A stretch of DNA of 64,000 bases, taken from NCBI GenBank assembly GCA_964417925.1, contig CAYQJV010000002.1:1-64000 (forward strand), read 5' to 3'. The notes under the pieces were generated by a model. That model was not told where the DNA came from, searched no databases, and saw nothing but the letters and a program-made list of their open reading frames with translations. Positions 36,867 through 45,967 of the stretch are shown here, one piece after another; within the stretch, counting starts at the first letter, position 1, and each line of letters starts with the position of its first letter. Source of the DNA: CAYQJV01 sp964417925. Its GTDB lineage: Bacteria; Hydrothermota; Tepidihabitantia; B3-TA06; CAYQJV01. A program made the translations under genes and the position numbers.

Positions 36867-36895
36867 ATTATATTTAAATCTCATCATGTTGTCAA
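36867..36895 (-). promoter_or_regulatory. promoter of the secreted hydrolase operon
   Basis: Minus strand TTGACA (36895-36890) and TATAAT (36872-36867), 17 bp apart, with a leader of about 60 nt and an aaggaggt Shine-Dalgarno sequence. Confidence 0.7.
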
Positions 36896-36910
36896 CGTTT
36901 GTATAATAAT

Positions 36911-36938
36911 TTGACAAAAGGAAGGTTTTAAATAAAAT
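36911..36938 (+). promoter_or_regulatory. promoter of tRNA-Met and ilvE
   Basis: TTGACA (36911-36916) and TAAAAT (36933-36938), spacer 16 bp, 8 nt before the tRNA. It is divergent from the hydrolase operon promoter only 15 bp away. Confidence 0.65.
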
Positions 36939-36946
36939 AATACATA

Positions 36947-37019
36947 GCCGGAGTAGCTCAGCGGTTAGAGCAGCGGAATCATAATCCGCGTGTCGGGGGT
37001 TCGAATCCCTCCTCCGGCA
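36947..37019 (+). tRNA. tRNA-Met (CAT), elongator type or tRNA-Ile2
   Basis: 73 nt. Acceptor GCCGGAG/CTCCGGC, discriminator A; anticodon stem GCGGA/TCCGC around ATCATAA with anticodon CAT. It lacks the three G:C pairs of initiator tRNA. A CAT anticodon could also belong to lysidine-modified tRNA-Ile2, which sequence alone does not settle. CCA is not encoded. Confidence 0.93.
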
Positions 37020-37049
37020 TTCTTAACCTAAAATCCGAAAGGAGGTAAT

Positions 37050-37973
37050 ATGTCCATTGAAAAGGCAAAGTATATTTGGATGGATGGGGAATTTGTTCCA
37101 TGGGATGAAGCAAAAATCCATATACTTTCCCATGTAGTACATTATGGTACAGGTGTATTTGAAGGACTAAGATGTTATAAGACAAATAGGGGTTCTTTTA
37201 TTTTTAGATTAAAAGACCACACAAAAAGACTTTTTAATTCTGCTAAAATATACAGAATGGAAATTCCTTTTACCCAAGAAGAGATAAATAATGCAATTAT
37301 AGAGCTTATAAAGAAAAATGAACTTGAGGATTGTTATATAAGACCTCTTGTATACAGGGGATACGGAGAATTAGGAGTGAATCCATTTAATTGTCCTGTG
37401 AGAGTTTCGATAGCTGTATGGAAGTGGGGAAAATACCTTGGACCAGAAGCACTTGAAAAAGGTGTGGATGTAATGGTTTCTACCTGGACAAGAATGGCAG
37501 CGAATACCTTTCCTCCGATGGCTAAGGCATGCGCAAATTACATGAATTCTCAGCTTATAAAAATGGAAGCTGTTTTAAACGGTTATGTGGAAGGTATTGC
37601 TCTTGATCATTTGGGTTTTGTTAGTGAGGGTTCAGGTGAGAATCTTTTTGCTGTAAAAGATGGAGTAATATATACTCCTCCAATTCATGCATGTATTCTT
37701 CCAGGAATAACAAGGGATTCTGTTATAACACTTGCAAGGGATATGGGGTATGAGGTTAAGGAGGAAATGTTTTTGAGAGAATTTCTTTATCTTGCAGATG
37801 AACTTTTCTTTACTGGAAGTGCAGCAGAGATAACGCCTATAAGATCCGTGGATAAAATAAAAATAGGAACAGGAGAAAGAGGGCCAATTACCAAGAAACT
37901 GCAAGATGCATTTTTTGATGTAATTGAGGGGAGGAGAGAGGATAAATACGGATGGCTCACCAAGGTAGAGTAA
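37050..37973 (+). CDS. ilvE: branched-chain amino acid aminotransferase
   Basis: Fold-type IV PLP transaminase of valine, leucine and isoleucine metabolism. Family signatures are [20 protein letters not shown] (in parts), [28 protein letters not shown], and [14 protein letters not shown], where the sequence [10 protein letters not shown] places the PLP lysine just before [15 protein letters not shown] and the [12 protein letters not shown] phosphate-binding segment follow. 307 residues is standard. A strong Shine-Dalgarno (aaaggaggt) follows the tRNA-Met gene at 30 nt, so the two are probably co-transcribed. Confidence 0.94.
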   Translation: MSIEKAKYIWMDGEFVPWDEAKIHILSHVVHYGTGVFEGLRCYKTNRGSFIFRLKDHTKRLFNSAKIYRMEIPFTQEEINNAIIELIKKNELEDCYIRPLVYRGYGELGVNPFNCPVRVSIAVWKWGKYLGPEALEKGVDVMVSTWTRMAANTFPPMAKACANYMNSQLIKMEAVLNGYVEGIALDHLGFVSEGSGENLFAVKDGVIYTPPIHACILPGITRDSVITLARDMGYEVKEEMFLREFLYLADELFFTGSAAEITPIRSVDKIKIGTGERGPITKKLQDAFFDVIEGRREDKYGWLTKVE

Positions 37974-38428
37974 GAAGGATAGCAATTGGGGCAGACCATA
38001 GAGGTTATGAGTTAAAGGAAAAGCTTAAAAGATATCTTGAAGAAAAAGGCTATGAGGTAGAAGACTTGGGAACTTATTCAAAAGCTTCGTGTGACTATCC
38101 AGACTTTGCAATTCCTGTGGCAGAAATTGTAGCGAAGGGAGAAGTAGATAGAGGAATTCTTATATGCTATACAGGCATAGGGATGTCAATTGCTGCCAAT
38201 AAAGTGAAAGGAGTTAGAGCTTCTTTATGCTTTATTCCTGAGCTTGCAGAGCTTACAAGAAAACATAATGATTCAAATGTTTTGGTTCTTGGGTCTATGT
38301 ACATCACTTTTGAGTTAGCCAAAAAAATAGTTGATAAATGGTTTTCTACGGATTTTGAAGGAGGTAGACACCAAAGAAGGATTGATAAGATTAAAGAGTA
38401 TGAAAATTCTGCCTTTAGCAGCGGATAG
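37952..38428 (+). CDS. rpiB: ribose-5-phosphate isomerase B
   Basis: Interconverts ribose-5-phosphate and ribulose-5-phosphate. Motifs: [16 protein letters not shown] at the N-terminus, CDYPDFA, and [14 protein letters not shown], containing the catalytic cysteine (most homologues read CGTGIG; Tyr replaces Gly here). [15 protein letters not shown] and a final [12 protein letters not shown] are also typical. 158 residues, normal. It overlaps ilvE by 22 nt. Confidence 0.94.
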   Translation: MAHQGRVRRIAIGADHRGYELKEKLKRYLEEKGYEVEDLGTYSKASCDYPDFAIPVAEIVAKGEVDRGILICYTGIGMSIAANKVKGVRASLCFIPELAELTRKHNDSNVLVLGSMYITFELAKKIVDKWFSTDFEGGRHQRRIDKIKEYENSAFSSG

Positions 38429-39236
38429 TTTAGGAGTAAGAAGTATGGCAACCTTTGTGGAGACAGATGATATTACAATTATCGTAGATCCAGGCGTATC
38501 CTTGGGACCTATAAGATATGAACTTCCTCCTCATCCAGTGGAGATAGAAAGGATGCAATGTGCAAGAAAAGATATAATAAACTTTATCAAAAAAGCCAAG
38601 GTAGTAATAATTACCCATTATCACCTTGATCACTACATGCCTGAATATTCTTTCCTTTTTAAAGGCAAAGAAGTCTTTTTAAAAAATCCTTTTGAAGAGA
38701 TGAACTACAATCAAAGGGAAAGGGGTAAGGAGGTTATAGAAATTTTAAAAAAGCACAGGATAAGGTATGAATTCGCAGATGGTATGAGAATAAGATATGC
38801 AGATACCTTAATAGAGTTTTCTCCTCCATTTCCTCATGGAACAAAAGCACAGGGAAGTGTATTGTCAATCTATATAAAAGAAAAAATAGAAAGTTTTTTG
38901 TACACTTCGGATGTTGTTGGACCTCAAGAAAGAGAAGTCTTAGAGTTTATTGGAGAAAGACGTCCCACATATCTTTATATTGATGGTCCCAATCTTCCTT
39001 TTTGCAATACCTACTCGCTTGAGATCGCTCTAAAAAATCTCTTTGAGGCAAGTATATATACACAACAGATGATTTTAGATCACCATCCTATTAGAGATAA
39101 AGAATATTATTCAAAGCTTAATCCAATTTTTGAGACCCAAAAAACACTCACAGTTGCAGAGTTTCTCCATACATCTCCTATGCCCCTTGAAGCAAGAAGG
39201 AAGGAACTCTTTTTAAAATATGTGGATAAAAACTGA
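38400..39236 (+). CDS. UPF0282-family metallo-beta-lactamase-fold hydrolase
   Basis: A predicted MBL-fold metal hydrolase. The start [22 protein letters not shown] (in parts: [12 protein letters not shown]) and DPGVSLGP are hallmarks of the UPF0282 family, which is best known from archaea. The metal-binding motif is THYHLDHY near residue 76, and FPHGTKAQGS and ILDHHPIRD provide further ligands. I start at the ATG at 38400 (278 residues), where the family motif begins; an extension upstream would run inside rpiB. Substrate unknown. Confidence 0.85.
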   Translation: MKILPLAADSLGVRSMATFVETDDITIIVDPGVSLGPIRYELPPHPVEIERMQCARKDIINFIKKAKVVIITHYHLDHYMPEYSFLFKGKEVFLKNPFEEMNYNQRERGKEVIEILKKHRIRYEFADGMRIRYADTLIEFSPPFPHGTKAQGSVLSIYIKEKIESFLYTSDVVGPQEREVLEFIGERRPTYLYIDGPNLPFCNTYSLEIALKNLFEASIYTQQMILDHHPIRDKEYYSKLNPIFETQKTLTVAEFLHTSPMPLEARRKELFLKYVDKN

Positions 39237-39295
39237 AATCGCTTTCTTAAAGCTTTCTAAGAAGCAAAATATACAATACATAAATTTCCCCACTG

Positions 39296-39413
39296 TGTGG
39301 ATAACTTTTTCAACGTTGTGGATAACTCTATAGGTTACGTAAATACGTGTCATGAATGAAAGTTCAAAAGTTAGAAAAAGCGAGTTATCCACAGATATTA
39401 GAAAAGTGGATAA
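39296..39413. promoter_or_regulatory. cluster of DnaA boxes
   Basis: Three perfect DnaA boxes: TGTGGATAA at 39296-39304 and 39317-39325, and TTATCCACA at 39385-39393. A one-mismatch copy (AGTGGATAA) lies at 39405-39413. The pairs are spaced 21 and 20 bp. An AT-rich stretch (39257-39288) lies beside them. The last two boxes fall in the first codons of the moxR frame. The cluster could be a replication origin or a DnaA-controlled promoter; no dnaA, dnaN or gyrB is nearby. Confidence 0.65.
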
Positions 39414-40362
39414 CTTTCTTTCGGCAGTGGAAAGTTTGTGGAAAGAGATAGGTAAGAGAATAGTAAATCAAAGAGATGTAATAGAGGGAATTCTGGTTTC
39501 TTTGTTTGCAGATGGGCATTCTCTTGTGATAGGTGTTCCAGGACTTGCGAAGACTTTGATTGTGAATACCATTGCAGAGGTTTTGGATCTTCGTTTTCAG
39601 AGGATTCAGTTCACTCCTGATCTTATGCCTTCAGACATTACCGGAACTGAGATTCTTGAAGAGGATAAAGTTACTGGAAAGAGACGGATGCGTTTTGTAA
39701 AAGGTCCTATTTTTGCCAATATTGTACTTGCAGATGAGATTAACAGAGCTCCTCCAAAAACCCAGGCTGCGTTATTACAGGCAATGCAGGAGAGAAAGGT
39801 GACTGTAGGAGGAGTTACCTATGAACTTGATCCTCCCTTTATTGTACTTGCGACTCAGAATCCTATAGAACAGGAGGGAACGTATCCTCTTCCAGAGGCA
39901 GAACTTGATAGATTTATGTTTGCAATAAACATAGGTTATCCATCCTTTGAAGATGAAAAAAAAATTGTGGAAACCACCACATCAGGATATGAACCAAAAT
40001 TAAAAAAAGTAATGAAAAAGGAAGAGGTAGTGGAATATCAGAGACTTATAAGAAGAGTTCCTGTATCAGAAGAAGTTATTTCTTATGCAGTCTCAATAGT
40101 TCATGCAACAAGACCTGAAAATAGTAATTTTAAATTTGTTAAAGAATGGGTAAAATGGGGAGCTGGTCCTCGGGCTTCTCAATATTTGATTCTTGGGGCA
40201 AAAGTTAGTGCATTGCTTGAAGGGAAAATAGTACCTGAAAAAAAGGATATAAAAAGAATTGCTCCCCAGGTTCTCAGACATAGAATAATTTTAAATTTTG
40301 TTGCAGAAGCTGAAGGAATAACCTCGGATGAGGTAATAAAAAATATTCTGGAAAAATTTTAA
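39352..40362 (+). CDS. MoxR-family AAA+ ATPase
   Basis: A chaperone-like AAA+ ATPase. Walker A is GVPGLAKT, Walker B is IVLADEINRAPPKTQAALLQ (in parts: VLADEINRAPP), sensor 1 is LATQNPIEQEGTYPLPEAELDRFM (in parts: LATQNPIE), and the C-terminal lid follows. MoxR proteins usually pair with DUF58 and von Willebrand-factor genes, but none is next to it here; the convergent neighbour is unrelated. The ATG at 39352 gives 336 residues with an unusual 18-residue leader that covers DnaA boxes; a GTG at 39406 is the alternative start and fits family length better. Confidence 0.9.
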   Translation: MNESSKVRKSELSTDIRKVDNFLSAVESLWKEIGKRIVNQRDVIEGILVSLFADGHSLVIGVPGLAKTLIVNTIAEVLDLRFQRIQFTPDLMPSDITGTEILEEDKVTGKRRMRFVKGPIFANIVLADEINRAPPKTQAALLQAMQERKVTVGGVTYELDPPFIVLATQNPIEQEGTYPLPEAELDRFMFAINIGYPSFEDEKKIVETTTSGYEPKLKKVMKKEEVVEYQRLIRRVPVSEEVISYAVSIVHATRPENSNFKFVKEWVKWGAGPRASQYLILGAKVSALLEGKIVPEKKDIKRIAPQVLRHRIILNFVAEAEGITSDEVIKNILEKF

Positions 40363-40363
40363 G

Positions 40364-41218
40364 CTAATTTAAAATTTTTGAGATTATCTCTACTGTTTTT
40401 TCTATTTCTCTTTCTGTAATATAAAGAGAAGGAAAGATTCCAATTTTTTGGGGTGGTATTTTTTTTAAAATTACCCCTTCCCCCAGAGCTTTATGTATTA
40501 TTTTATCAATATTTATTTCTTTGAATAGTTGTATAAAAGTTACAAGTCCTTTTCCGTTTATTGCTGCACATATCTTTTTCTTTAAGAGATTTCTTAGATA
40601 ATTCCCTTTTTGTTCAGCTCTTTTAACTCCTTCATTTTTTAAAAAATTCACTCTTTCAATAGCCTTTTTAAGAATATATTGGGGAACAGAAATATTTTTA
40701 TGTGTTGTAAATACAGATCTTGAGGCAGAGATTGCAAATAGTTCTTCGGTGATTTTAAATATGTATACATCTGCGATGAATCCGTAATGTTCTGTTATGA
40801 ACATTTTTCCTGTATATCCGAGACAAAAATCTCTTTCATCCGATATTAGTACTTCATTCTGTTGTCTTATTTTCTCAATTAATGGGGGAGGATAAATTCC
40901 TTCCTCCCCCATTAATTTGATAACGATGCTTTTTTTATTTTTCTTTATCTTTATCAGAATTTCTTCTATTTCAGCTTCAGATACTGAGAAGAAAACTTTT
41001 TTGTTTGTTCCCCCTGGAGTAAGAATTGCTATCTCCTCTGCCAAGTCTACTGCTTCTTTGAAAAAATATCTGCCTGATAGATTTATAAATCTATATCCGT
41101 CTACATCTATAATAAAAGAGTTCTCAGTTTTAACAATGATAGGAAGTTCCATATCTATAATTTTCTTCTTTTTCAACAGTTTTCTTGCCTTGGGTCCTGG
41201 AAATTCTCTTATCTTCAA
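40364..41218 (-). CDS. miniature class-III aminotransferase-like protein
   Basis: A 284-residue intact frame. It follows the outline of class-III (GABA/ornithine type) aminotransferases, which are normally ~430 residues. PGPKARKLL at the start, FIIDVDGYRFINLSGR, and VLISDERDFCLGYTGKMFITEHYGFIADVYIF (in parts) correspond to PGPKS, WDVDGNRYID and DEVQTGFGRTGKMF-EHYGV-PDI. The PLP-ring aspartate survives as D127, but the SxxxPLP-phosphate region and the usual catalytic-lysine context are missing or altered. It probably lacks normal transaminase activity. The start abuts the ALDH stop, so the two are co-transcribed. The lack of frameshifts suggests it is still maintained. Confidence 0.65.
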   Translation of the reverse strand: MKIREFPGPKARKLLKKKKIIDMELPIIVKTENSFIIDVDGYRFINLSGRYFFKEAVDLAEEIAILTPGGTNKKVFFSVSEAEIEEILIKIKKNKKSIVIKLMGEEGIYPPPLIEKIRQQNEVLISDERDFCLGYTGKMFITEHYGFIADVYIFKITEELFAISASRSVFTTHKNISVPQYILKKAIERVNFLKNEGVKRAEQKGNYLRNLLKKKICAAINGKGLVTFIQLFKEINIDKIIHKALGEGVILKKIPPQKIGIFPSLYITEREIEKTVEIISKILN

Positions 41219-42712
41219 TTACTGTTCCCAGGTATCTATTTGAGCCTTTTGTAATTTACCTGAGTAATCTATGTAAACGGTTTTTACTTCGGTAAAGATT
41301 TCATAAACTGTCCATCCTCCTTCCCTATGGCCGTTCCCTGTATCTTTTACTCCACCAAAAGGAAGATGACACTCAGCCCCGATTGTTGGACCATTTATGT
41401 AGGTTATTCCTGCTTCAATGTCTGTAATAGCTTTCATGGCATTTTTTATGTCACTTGTATATATTGAAGATGAAAGCCCATATCTTGAGTTATTCAATAT
41501 TTCAATTGCATTCTCAAGACTCTTTGCTTTTATTACAGCAACTACTGGACCAAAGATTTCTTCTTGAGCAATTCTCATATTAGGATCTACATCAATGAAT
41601 ATAGTAGGTTTGTAGAACCATCCTTTTACGCACTCTCCCTCTGTATAGGGTTCTCCACCAAGAACAAGCTTGGCTCCTTCCTTTTTGCCTATTTCTACAT
41701 AGTTATGCACTGTTTCTCTCTGCCTTTCGTTTATTAGTGGACCCATTTCTACAGATTCATCCAAACCATTTCCTATTTTTATTTTCTTTGCCCTTTCCAC
41801 AAGCATTTCAATAAACTCGTCGTATATATCTTCATGCAGAATCAATCTCGAAGTTGCTGTGCATCTCTGCCCCGTAGTGCCAAAAGCACCCCATATTACT
41901 CCTTCAAGAGCAAGATTCATATCTGCATCAGGCATTACTATTTGAGCGTTTTTTCCTCCAAGTTCCAGAGAAACTCGTTTCAAAGTTTTCCCACATATTT
42001 CAGCAATTCTCCTTCCTACTTCTGATGAACCTGTAAAGGATACTCCTCTTATATGAGGATTTGATAAAATTGCCTCTCCAACCTTTGCACCAGTTCCAGT
42101 GACAAGATTTACTACTCCAGGTGGAACTCCTGCTTCTTCAAGAATTTTAACAAGTTCTACTGCACAAGCAGGTGTATCAGAGGCTGGTTTAAAAACCACT
42201 GTGTTTCCTGAAAGGATTGCTGGAAATATCTTCCAAGAAGGAATTGCTATCGGAAAGTTCCATGGGGTTATCAATCCCCATACCCCCACAGGTAATCTAA
42301 ATACCAAACACATCTTATCGGGAAGCTCGGATGGAACTGTTTCTCCATGGAGTCTCCTTGATTCTCCAAAGGCATAAAATGCAGTGTCAATTCCTTCTTG
42401 GACATCACCTCTTGTTTCCTTCAGAATCTTTCCCATCTCTCTTGTCATTAATTTTGCTATTTTTTCCTTCCTTTCCATCAATAGTTCGGCAGCTTTTCTT
42501 ACTATTTCCCCTCTTTTAGGAACAGGAACTTTTTTCCATGATTCGTAGGCTTTTTTTGCAGCTTCAACTGCTTCTTCAACATCCTCTGGACCTGAACGTT
42601 GAAATATTCCTATTACTTCATCCCAGTTTGCAGGATTTCTATTCTCAAAGGTTTCACCTGTTTTTGATTCAACCCATTTACCATTTATATAATTTTTATA
42701 TATCTCTGCCAT
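41219..42712 (-). CDS. NAD(P)-dependent aldehyde dehydrogenase
   Basis: Oxidises an aldehyde to its acid. The core is complete: LITPWNFPIAIPSWK (cofactor and oxyanion Asn), SFTGSSEVGRRI, catalytic Glu in LELGGKNAQ, catalytic Cys in GQRCTATSRLI, and EEIFGPVVAV. 497 residues is typical. It most resembles semialdehyde/aminoadipate-type dehydrogenases (ECHLPFGGVKDTGNGHREGG near the end, in parts FGGVKDTGNGHRE). Linked to an aminotransferase-like gene, it may act in amino-acid degradation. Shine-Dalgarno aaggagg; a TATAAT box lies ~35 nt upstream. Confidence 0.94.
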   Translation of the reverse strand: MAEIYKNYINGKWVESKTGETFENRNPANWDEVIGIFQRSGPEDVEEAVEAAKKAYESWKKVPVPKRGEIVRKAAELLMERKEKIAKLMTREMGKILKETRGDVQEGIDTAFYAFGESRRLHGETVPSELPDKMCLVFRLPVGVWGLITPWNFPIAIPSWKIFPAILSGNTVVFKPASDTPACAVELVKILEEAGVPPGVVNLVTGTGAKVGEAILSNPHIRGVSFTGSSEVGRRIAEICGKTLKRVSLELGGKNAQIVMPDADMNLALEGVIWGAFGTTGQRCTATSRLILHEDIYDEFIEMLVERAKKIKIGNGLDESVEMGPLINERQRETVHNYVEIGKKEGAKLVLGGEPYTEGECVKGWFYKPTIFIDVDPNMRIAQEEIFGPVVAVIKAKSLENAIEILNNSRYGLSSSIYTSDIKNAMKAITDIEAGITYINGPTIGAECHLPFGGVKDTGNGHREGGWTVYEIFTEVKTVYIDYSGKLQKAQIDTWEQ

Positions 42713-42774
42713 TTATCCTCCTTTTGTTTATTTTTTATTTAAATTATATCTGTATATCAAAGAATAGCAAATAA

Positions 42775-45303
42775 TCAGCGTATTATTATGACCTTTTGGT
42801 GTTTTATTTTTCCTTTCTCTTTTGCAAAAATAAAGTAAACTCCAGGAGAGAGTGTTTTTATCCTTTCATTAGTATATTTTGCCACCAATCTTCCTGTAAC
42901 ATCATAAATTTTCATTTCTGTGTTTTTTGTGTTTTTAACTCTTGTTAGTCTTTCTTTTATTCCAAGATTCCGATATCCAAAAAACATTAAAATTCTTTTC
43001 ATTATCTCTTTTCTTTGGATAAATCTTTTTGGATTACCTCCTATGCCTTCAAATGGAAAAGCAAAATACACGAGTTTATAAGTACCATCGTAGGTGAGCC
43101 CTGCAACACCTCCTGTTTTGTAGTAAAAACACGCCGAAGCATCAATTGGTTTTATTACATCCTTTGAAGAGGAATACTTTGGCGATATCGCTATTGTATC
43201 ATTTTTACTTTTTCCCACAGGATCTCCATCCCGTCCTATAAGGAATATCTCTTTTAAACTATCCTTTATACATTGTGCATGAAGATATACCCTGTAAAAA
43301 TCAGTATTCCCTATATCCTCTCCTATATTTTCCCCTGTAATGAAAAGTTTCCCTCCATTATCAAGAAAACTTTTAAGCAACTCAATTTCTTTAAAAGAAA
43401 GGGTTGAATGATTTTGTCCTGTTATCCATATGATACAGGAATCTCTGTTATTCATTTTTTCTATAATGGAAATAGCTTTTTCAGAGTTATGTATTTCATA
43501 GGGAACATTGAGTTCATCAAGCACTTTTGTATAAAAACTTTCTATTTCTTCATTATCTATATCTTTAACGATCATTAATCCAGGCCACCCTGAAATTATC
43601 TTTATAGTGTCTTTCTGCGTAAATCCTGTGGAGCTTTCTTTAAGTAAGAATATAAGTTTTGAGGTATTAAAACCTTGTTTTATACATTCTATTTTAAAAC
43701 TTACGGTTAATTCTTCTTCCTCACCAAAAGTATTTATATCTTTTTCTCCTTCCTCTACTTTAATAGCATTATCGCTAAAAAGATATACCTTAACATTTTC
43801 TCCTTTTCCCCAACGATTTTTTATTTTTATAAAAACATTTCCTACTTCTCTGTATTCAATTCTTTGATTACCATCAGCATCTTGGATAGAATATTCAACA
43901 ATTTCAAAATAAGGAAAAGTCCTTCCCACATCTATATCACATCTTATAATGCTGTCTTCATTGTTGATATTAAATATTCCTATCTTTGTATCTTTTTCAT
44001 AATAATCCCTTGTGGTTGGATAAGGGGTATATCCGTATATATAGTTTCTTTTTCTTTCTCCTGGAAACGGATCATACTCATCGCCTGAGTTGATGTTTCT
44101 TTCCAGCTCAAATTCACCATCAGCCTGTTCAATAGCTACGAGGTAATGCATTGTTCCAGGAGAATTTTCTTCAGGAATGTACTGATTATTATTGTTAGGC
44201 ATTTCCTCATCTATATGGTATACCAGCAATCCTTCTCCTGGTAAATAAGAGTCAAATCCTTCTTTTTTTCTATATTCTACTAAAAAATACTCTGGATTTT
44301 CCTCTCCATTCGTCCATAATTTGTATACCACAGGATTCTCTTCTACAGGAGGTATTTTAACATCTATGGCATTTTCTTTTATTACCACCGGTTCAATCCA
44401 TCCAAGCTTATATTTGCACCATGCATCAAAATGAGCAGGAGATGATCCAAGTTTTCCATTCCATGAGCCTGCTGCCATTAAACTCCATTTACCTACTCCC
44501 TGAGAATCATATCCGTAGTCGTATAAATCAGGAAGTCCTAAGATATGCCCAAATTCATGACAAAATACCCCGATGTCAATTAATTTTCCACTGCAGTGTT
44601 CCTCAGGCTGTATGGAATATGGACCTATTCTTATATACCCTCCATTTGCAGATGGGTCGTTGGTAGTATGGTTTACCCATGACATGTGAGACCATATCTT
44701 ACCACAACCTCCTTCCTCATATCCTGGACCTGCGTGTACAATATATACTGCATCCACGATTCCATCATCATCTCCTGAATTTGGAATTCCGTCAGGACCA
44801 TCATTATCAAACTCCCCAAAATCCACTTCATTATCTATTTTTGATATTGCATCTATGACGAGCTCTGCAGAATGCAAAAATCCATAGTATTCTGAATAGT
44901 ATTCATAACTTTTATCCATTCTTAACCATTTTCTTCCTGATTCAGGGGGTGGATAAACTTTTCCTGAAAATTTAAATATCCTGTAGGAATTTTCATTGTA
45001 AAAATCCTTCATACTTCCACCAGGATATATGCCTTCTGAAAATAAAAGTGAATCATAAGATATAGGAGGATGATTTATTGTATCTGCTGGATTGTCATCA
45101 AAATCTACAAGAATTGCAATCCCTGATCCTGAGACCTTTCTTGTTAAGGTGGTTGTGAGTTGTGTTTGGGGTAGAACATCTATTCCATATTTTTCTTTTG
45201 CAAAAAGATAATCCTTTACTATTTTTTCTAATCTGCCTTCCTTTTTTAATTTCTCTACCCATTCAGGCTGAAGAGGCATACATATAATTAATAGGTACAG
45301 CAT
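42775..45303 (-). CDS. secreted M6-family (immune inhibitor A-like) metalloprotease with C-terminal tail
   Basis: An 842-residue exported zinc protease. The active site HEFGHILGLPDLYD (near residue 250) contains HExxH and the third ligand region of M6 peptidases. Upstream are the family's ILVDFDDNPAD and HAGPGYEEGG. Later regions are a beta-rich immune-inhibitor-like part, then a Rossmann-like module (IIWITGQNHSTLS, SFLDNGGKLFITGENIG) resembling glutamine-amidotransferase-like domains. The last ~80 residues (TEMKIYDVTGRLVAKY, SPGVYFIFAKEK, ending HQKVIIIR) are a sorting-type tail. The promoter lies so close to the ATG that the mRNA is probably leaderless. Confidence 0.88.
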   Translation of the reverse strand: MLYLLIICMPLQPEWVEKLKKEGRLEKIVKDYLFAKEKYGIDVLPQTQLTTTLTRKVSGSGIAILVDFDDNPADTINHPPISYDSLLFSEGIYPGGSMKDFYNENSYRIFKFSGKVYPPPESGRKWLRMDKSYEYYSEYYGFLHSAELVIDAISKIDNEVDFGEFDNDGPDGIPNSGDDDGIVDAVYIVHAGPGYEEGGCGKIWSHMSWVNHTTNDPSANGGYIRIGPYSIQPEEHCSGKLIDIGVFCHEFGHILGLPDLYDYGYDSQGVGKWSLMAAGSWNGKLGSSPAHFDAWCKYKLGWIEPVVIKENAIDVKIPPVEENPVVYKLWTNGEENPEYFLVEYRKKEGFDSYLPGEGLLVYHIDEEMPNNNNQYIPEENSPGTMHYLVAIEQADGEFELERNINSGDEYDPFPGERKRNYIYGYTPYPTTRDYYEKDTKIGIFNINNEDSIIRCDIDVGRTFPYFEIVEYSIQDADGNQRIEYREVGNVFIKIKNRWGKGENVKVYLFSDNAIKVEEGEKDINTFGEEEELTVSFKIECIKQGFNTSKLIFLLKESSTGFTQKDTIKIISGWPGLMIVKDIDNEEIESFYTKVLDELNVPYEIHNSEKAISIIEKMNNRDSCIIWITGQNHSTLSFKEIELLKSFLDNGGKLFITGENIGEDIGNTDFYRVYLHAQCIKDSLKEIFLIGRDGDPVGKSKNDTIAISPKYSSSKDVIKPIDASACFYYKTGGVAGLTYDGTYKLVYFAFPFEGIGGNPKRFIQRKEIMKRILMFFGYRNLGIKERLTRVKNTKNTEMKIYDVTGRLVAKYTNERIKTLSPGVYFIFAKEKGKIKHQKVIIIR

Positions 45304-45308
45304 ATATA

Positions 45309-45336
45309 ACTTTACCCAGATTTAATTAATTGTCAA
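45309..45336 (-). promoter_or_regulatory. promoter of the M6 protease gene
   Basis: Minus strand TTGACA (45336-45331) and TAAAGT (45314-45309), spacer 16 bp. Only 5 nt separate the -10 box from the start codon, so transcription should start at or next to the ATG. Confidence 0.55.
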
Positions 45337-45467
45337 ATACCTATTTTCACTAATCCCAAAATATGCAGATACTGAATTAGGTATTTTAATCTAAAGAATA
45401 GAAAAAAAATACTTCATCTTTAAATAGGGAAACTATCTTAGTAAGTATTCAAATAAAGAAAAACATA

Positions 45468-45821
45468 TGGAGGCGGCGGGATTCGAACCCGCGTCCGGAG
45501 TGGTCCGGCATCGAGGACTACATGGTTAGTCGCTGTTTTTATTTAACCCAGAAGGCGCCCAGCGACAGGCTCCTTCTGAGCGAGCCTCCTTAAGGATCCA
45601 CCCTGGGATGGAGGCAGTCCCAGAGTTTCACCCAGGTGAATATTCCCCGGATTACTTCCCCCTGGGCAAGGAAGCAACCGAGGTGCTGCCTTTCTAATTA
45701 GGCAGCAAGAGCGTAGTTGTAGTCGGCAGTTGTTTTTTCTACCGTGGGATTTACGAGGTCACGGTAGACCCTCGCCATGCCCTCTTAGCCTTCTACACTC
45801 CGTCGAATCCACATCGCCCCC
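45468..45821 (-). ncRNA. ssrA: transfer-messenger RNA
   Basis: Ribosome-rescue RNA of 354 nt. Read on the minus strand, the 5' end GGGGGCGATGTGGATTCGAC and the 3' end GGGTTCGAATCCCGCCGCCTCCA (in parts) form the tRNA-like domain; GGGGGCG pairs with CGCCTCC. The tag reading frame ends ADYNYALAA followed by TAA, close to the E. coli ending NDENYALAA. Several pseudoknot-forming GC blocks follow. The terminal CC(A) is not fully encoded. Confidence 0.96.
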
Positions 45822-45826
45822 TTTTT

Positions 45827-45854
45827 ATTATAGTTAGTTTTTAGAAAAGGTCAA
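45827..45854 (-). promoter_or_regulatory. promoter of tmRNA
   Basis: Minus strand TTGACC (45854-45849) and TATAAT (45832-45827), spacer 16 bp, 5 nt from the tmRNA 5' end. Confidence 0.75.
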
Positions 45855-45934
45855 GTTTATTATTTTTTGCAGTCTTCTAATTTTAGGTTATGCCCTAATA
45901 TTGGGTGGATAAGGTATGTATTAAACAGGGTAAT

Positions 45935-45962
45935 TTGACTTTACATGATGAATTGCTATAAT
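45935..45962 (+). promoter_or_regulatory. promoter of the sugar nucleotidyltransferase gene
   Basis: TTGACT (45935-45940) and a perfect TATAAT (45957-45962), spacer 16 bp. The ATG at 45968 begins 5 nt after the -10 box, which implies a leaderless transcript. Confidence 0.72.
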
Positions 45963-45967
45963 ATTGC

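Noticed and set aside
36979..37185. A 68-codon minus-strand frame ending in GFEPPTRGL
   Set aside because: This is the antisense of tRNA-Met, a well-known false gene pattern.
45304..45467. A further gene or riboswitch before the M6 protease gene
   Set aside because: The protease promoter and the tmRNA 3' end account for the signals; the rest is AT-rich with no conserved structure visible.
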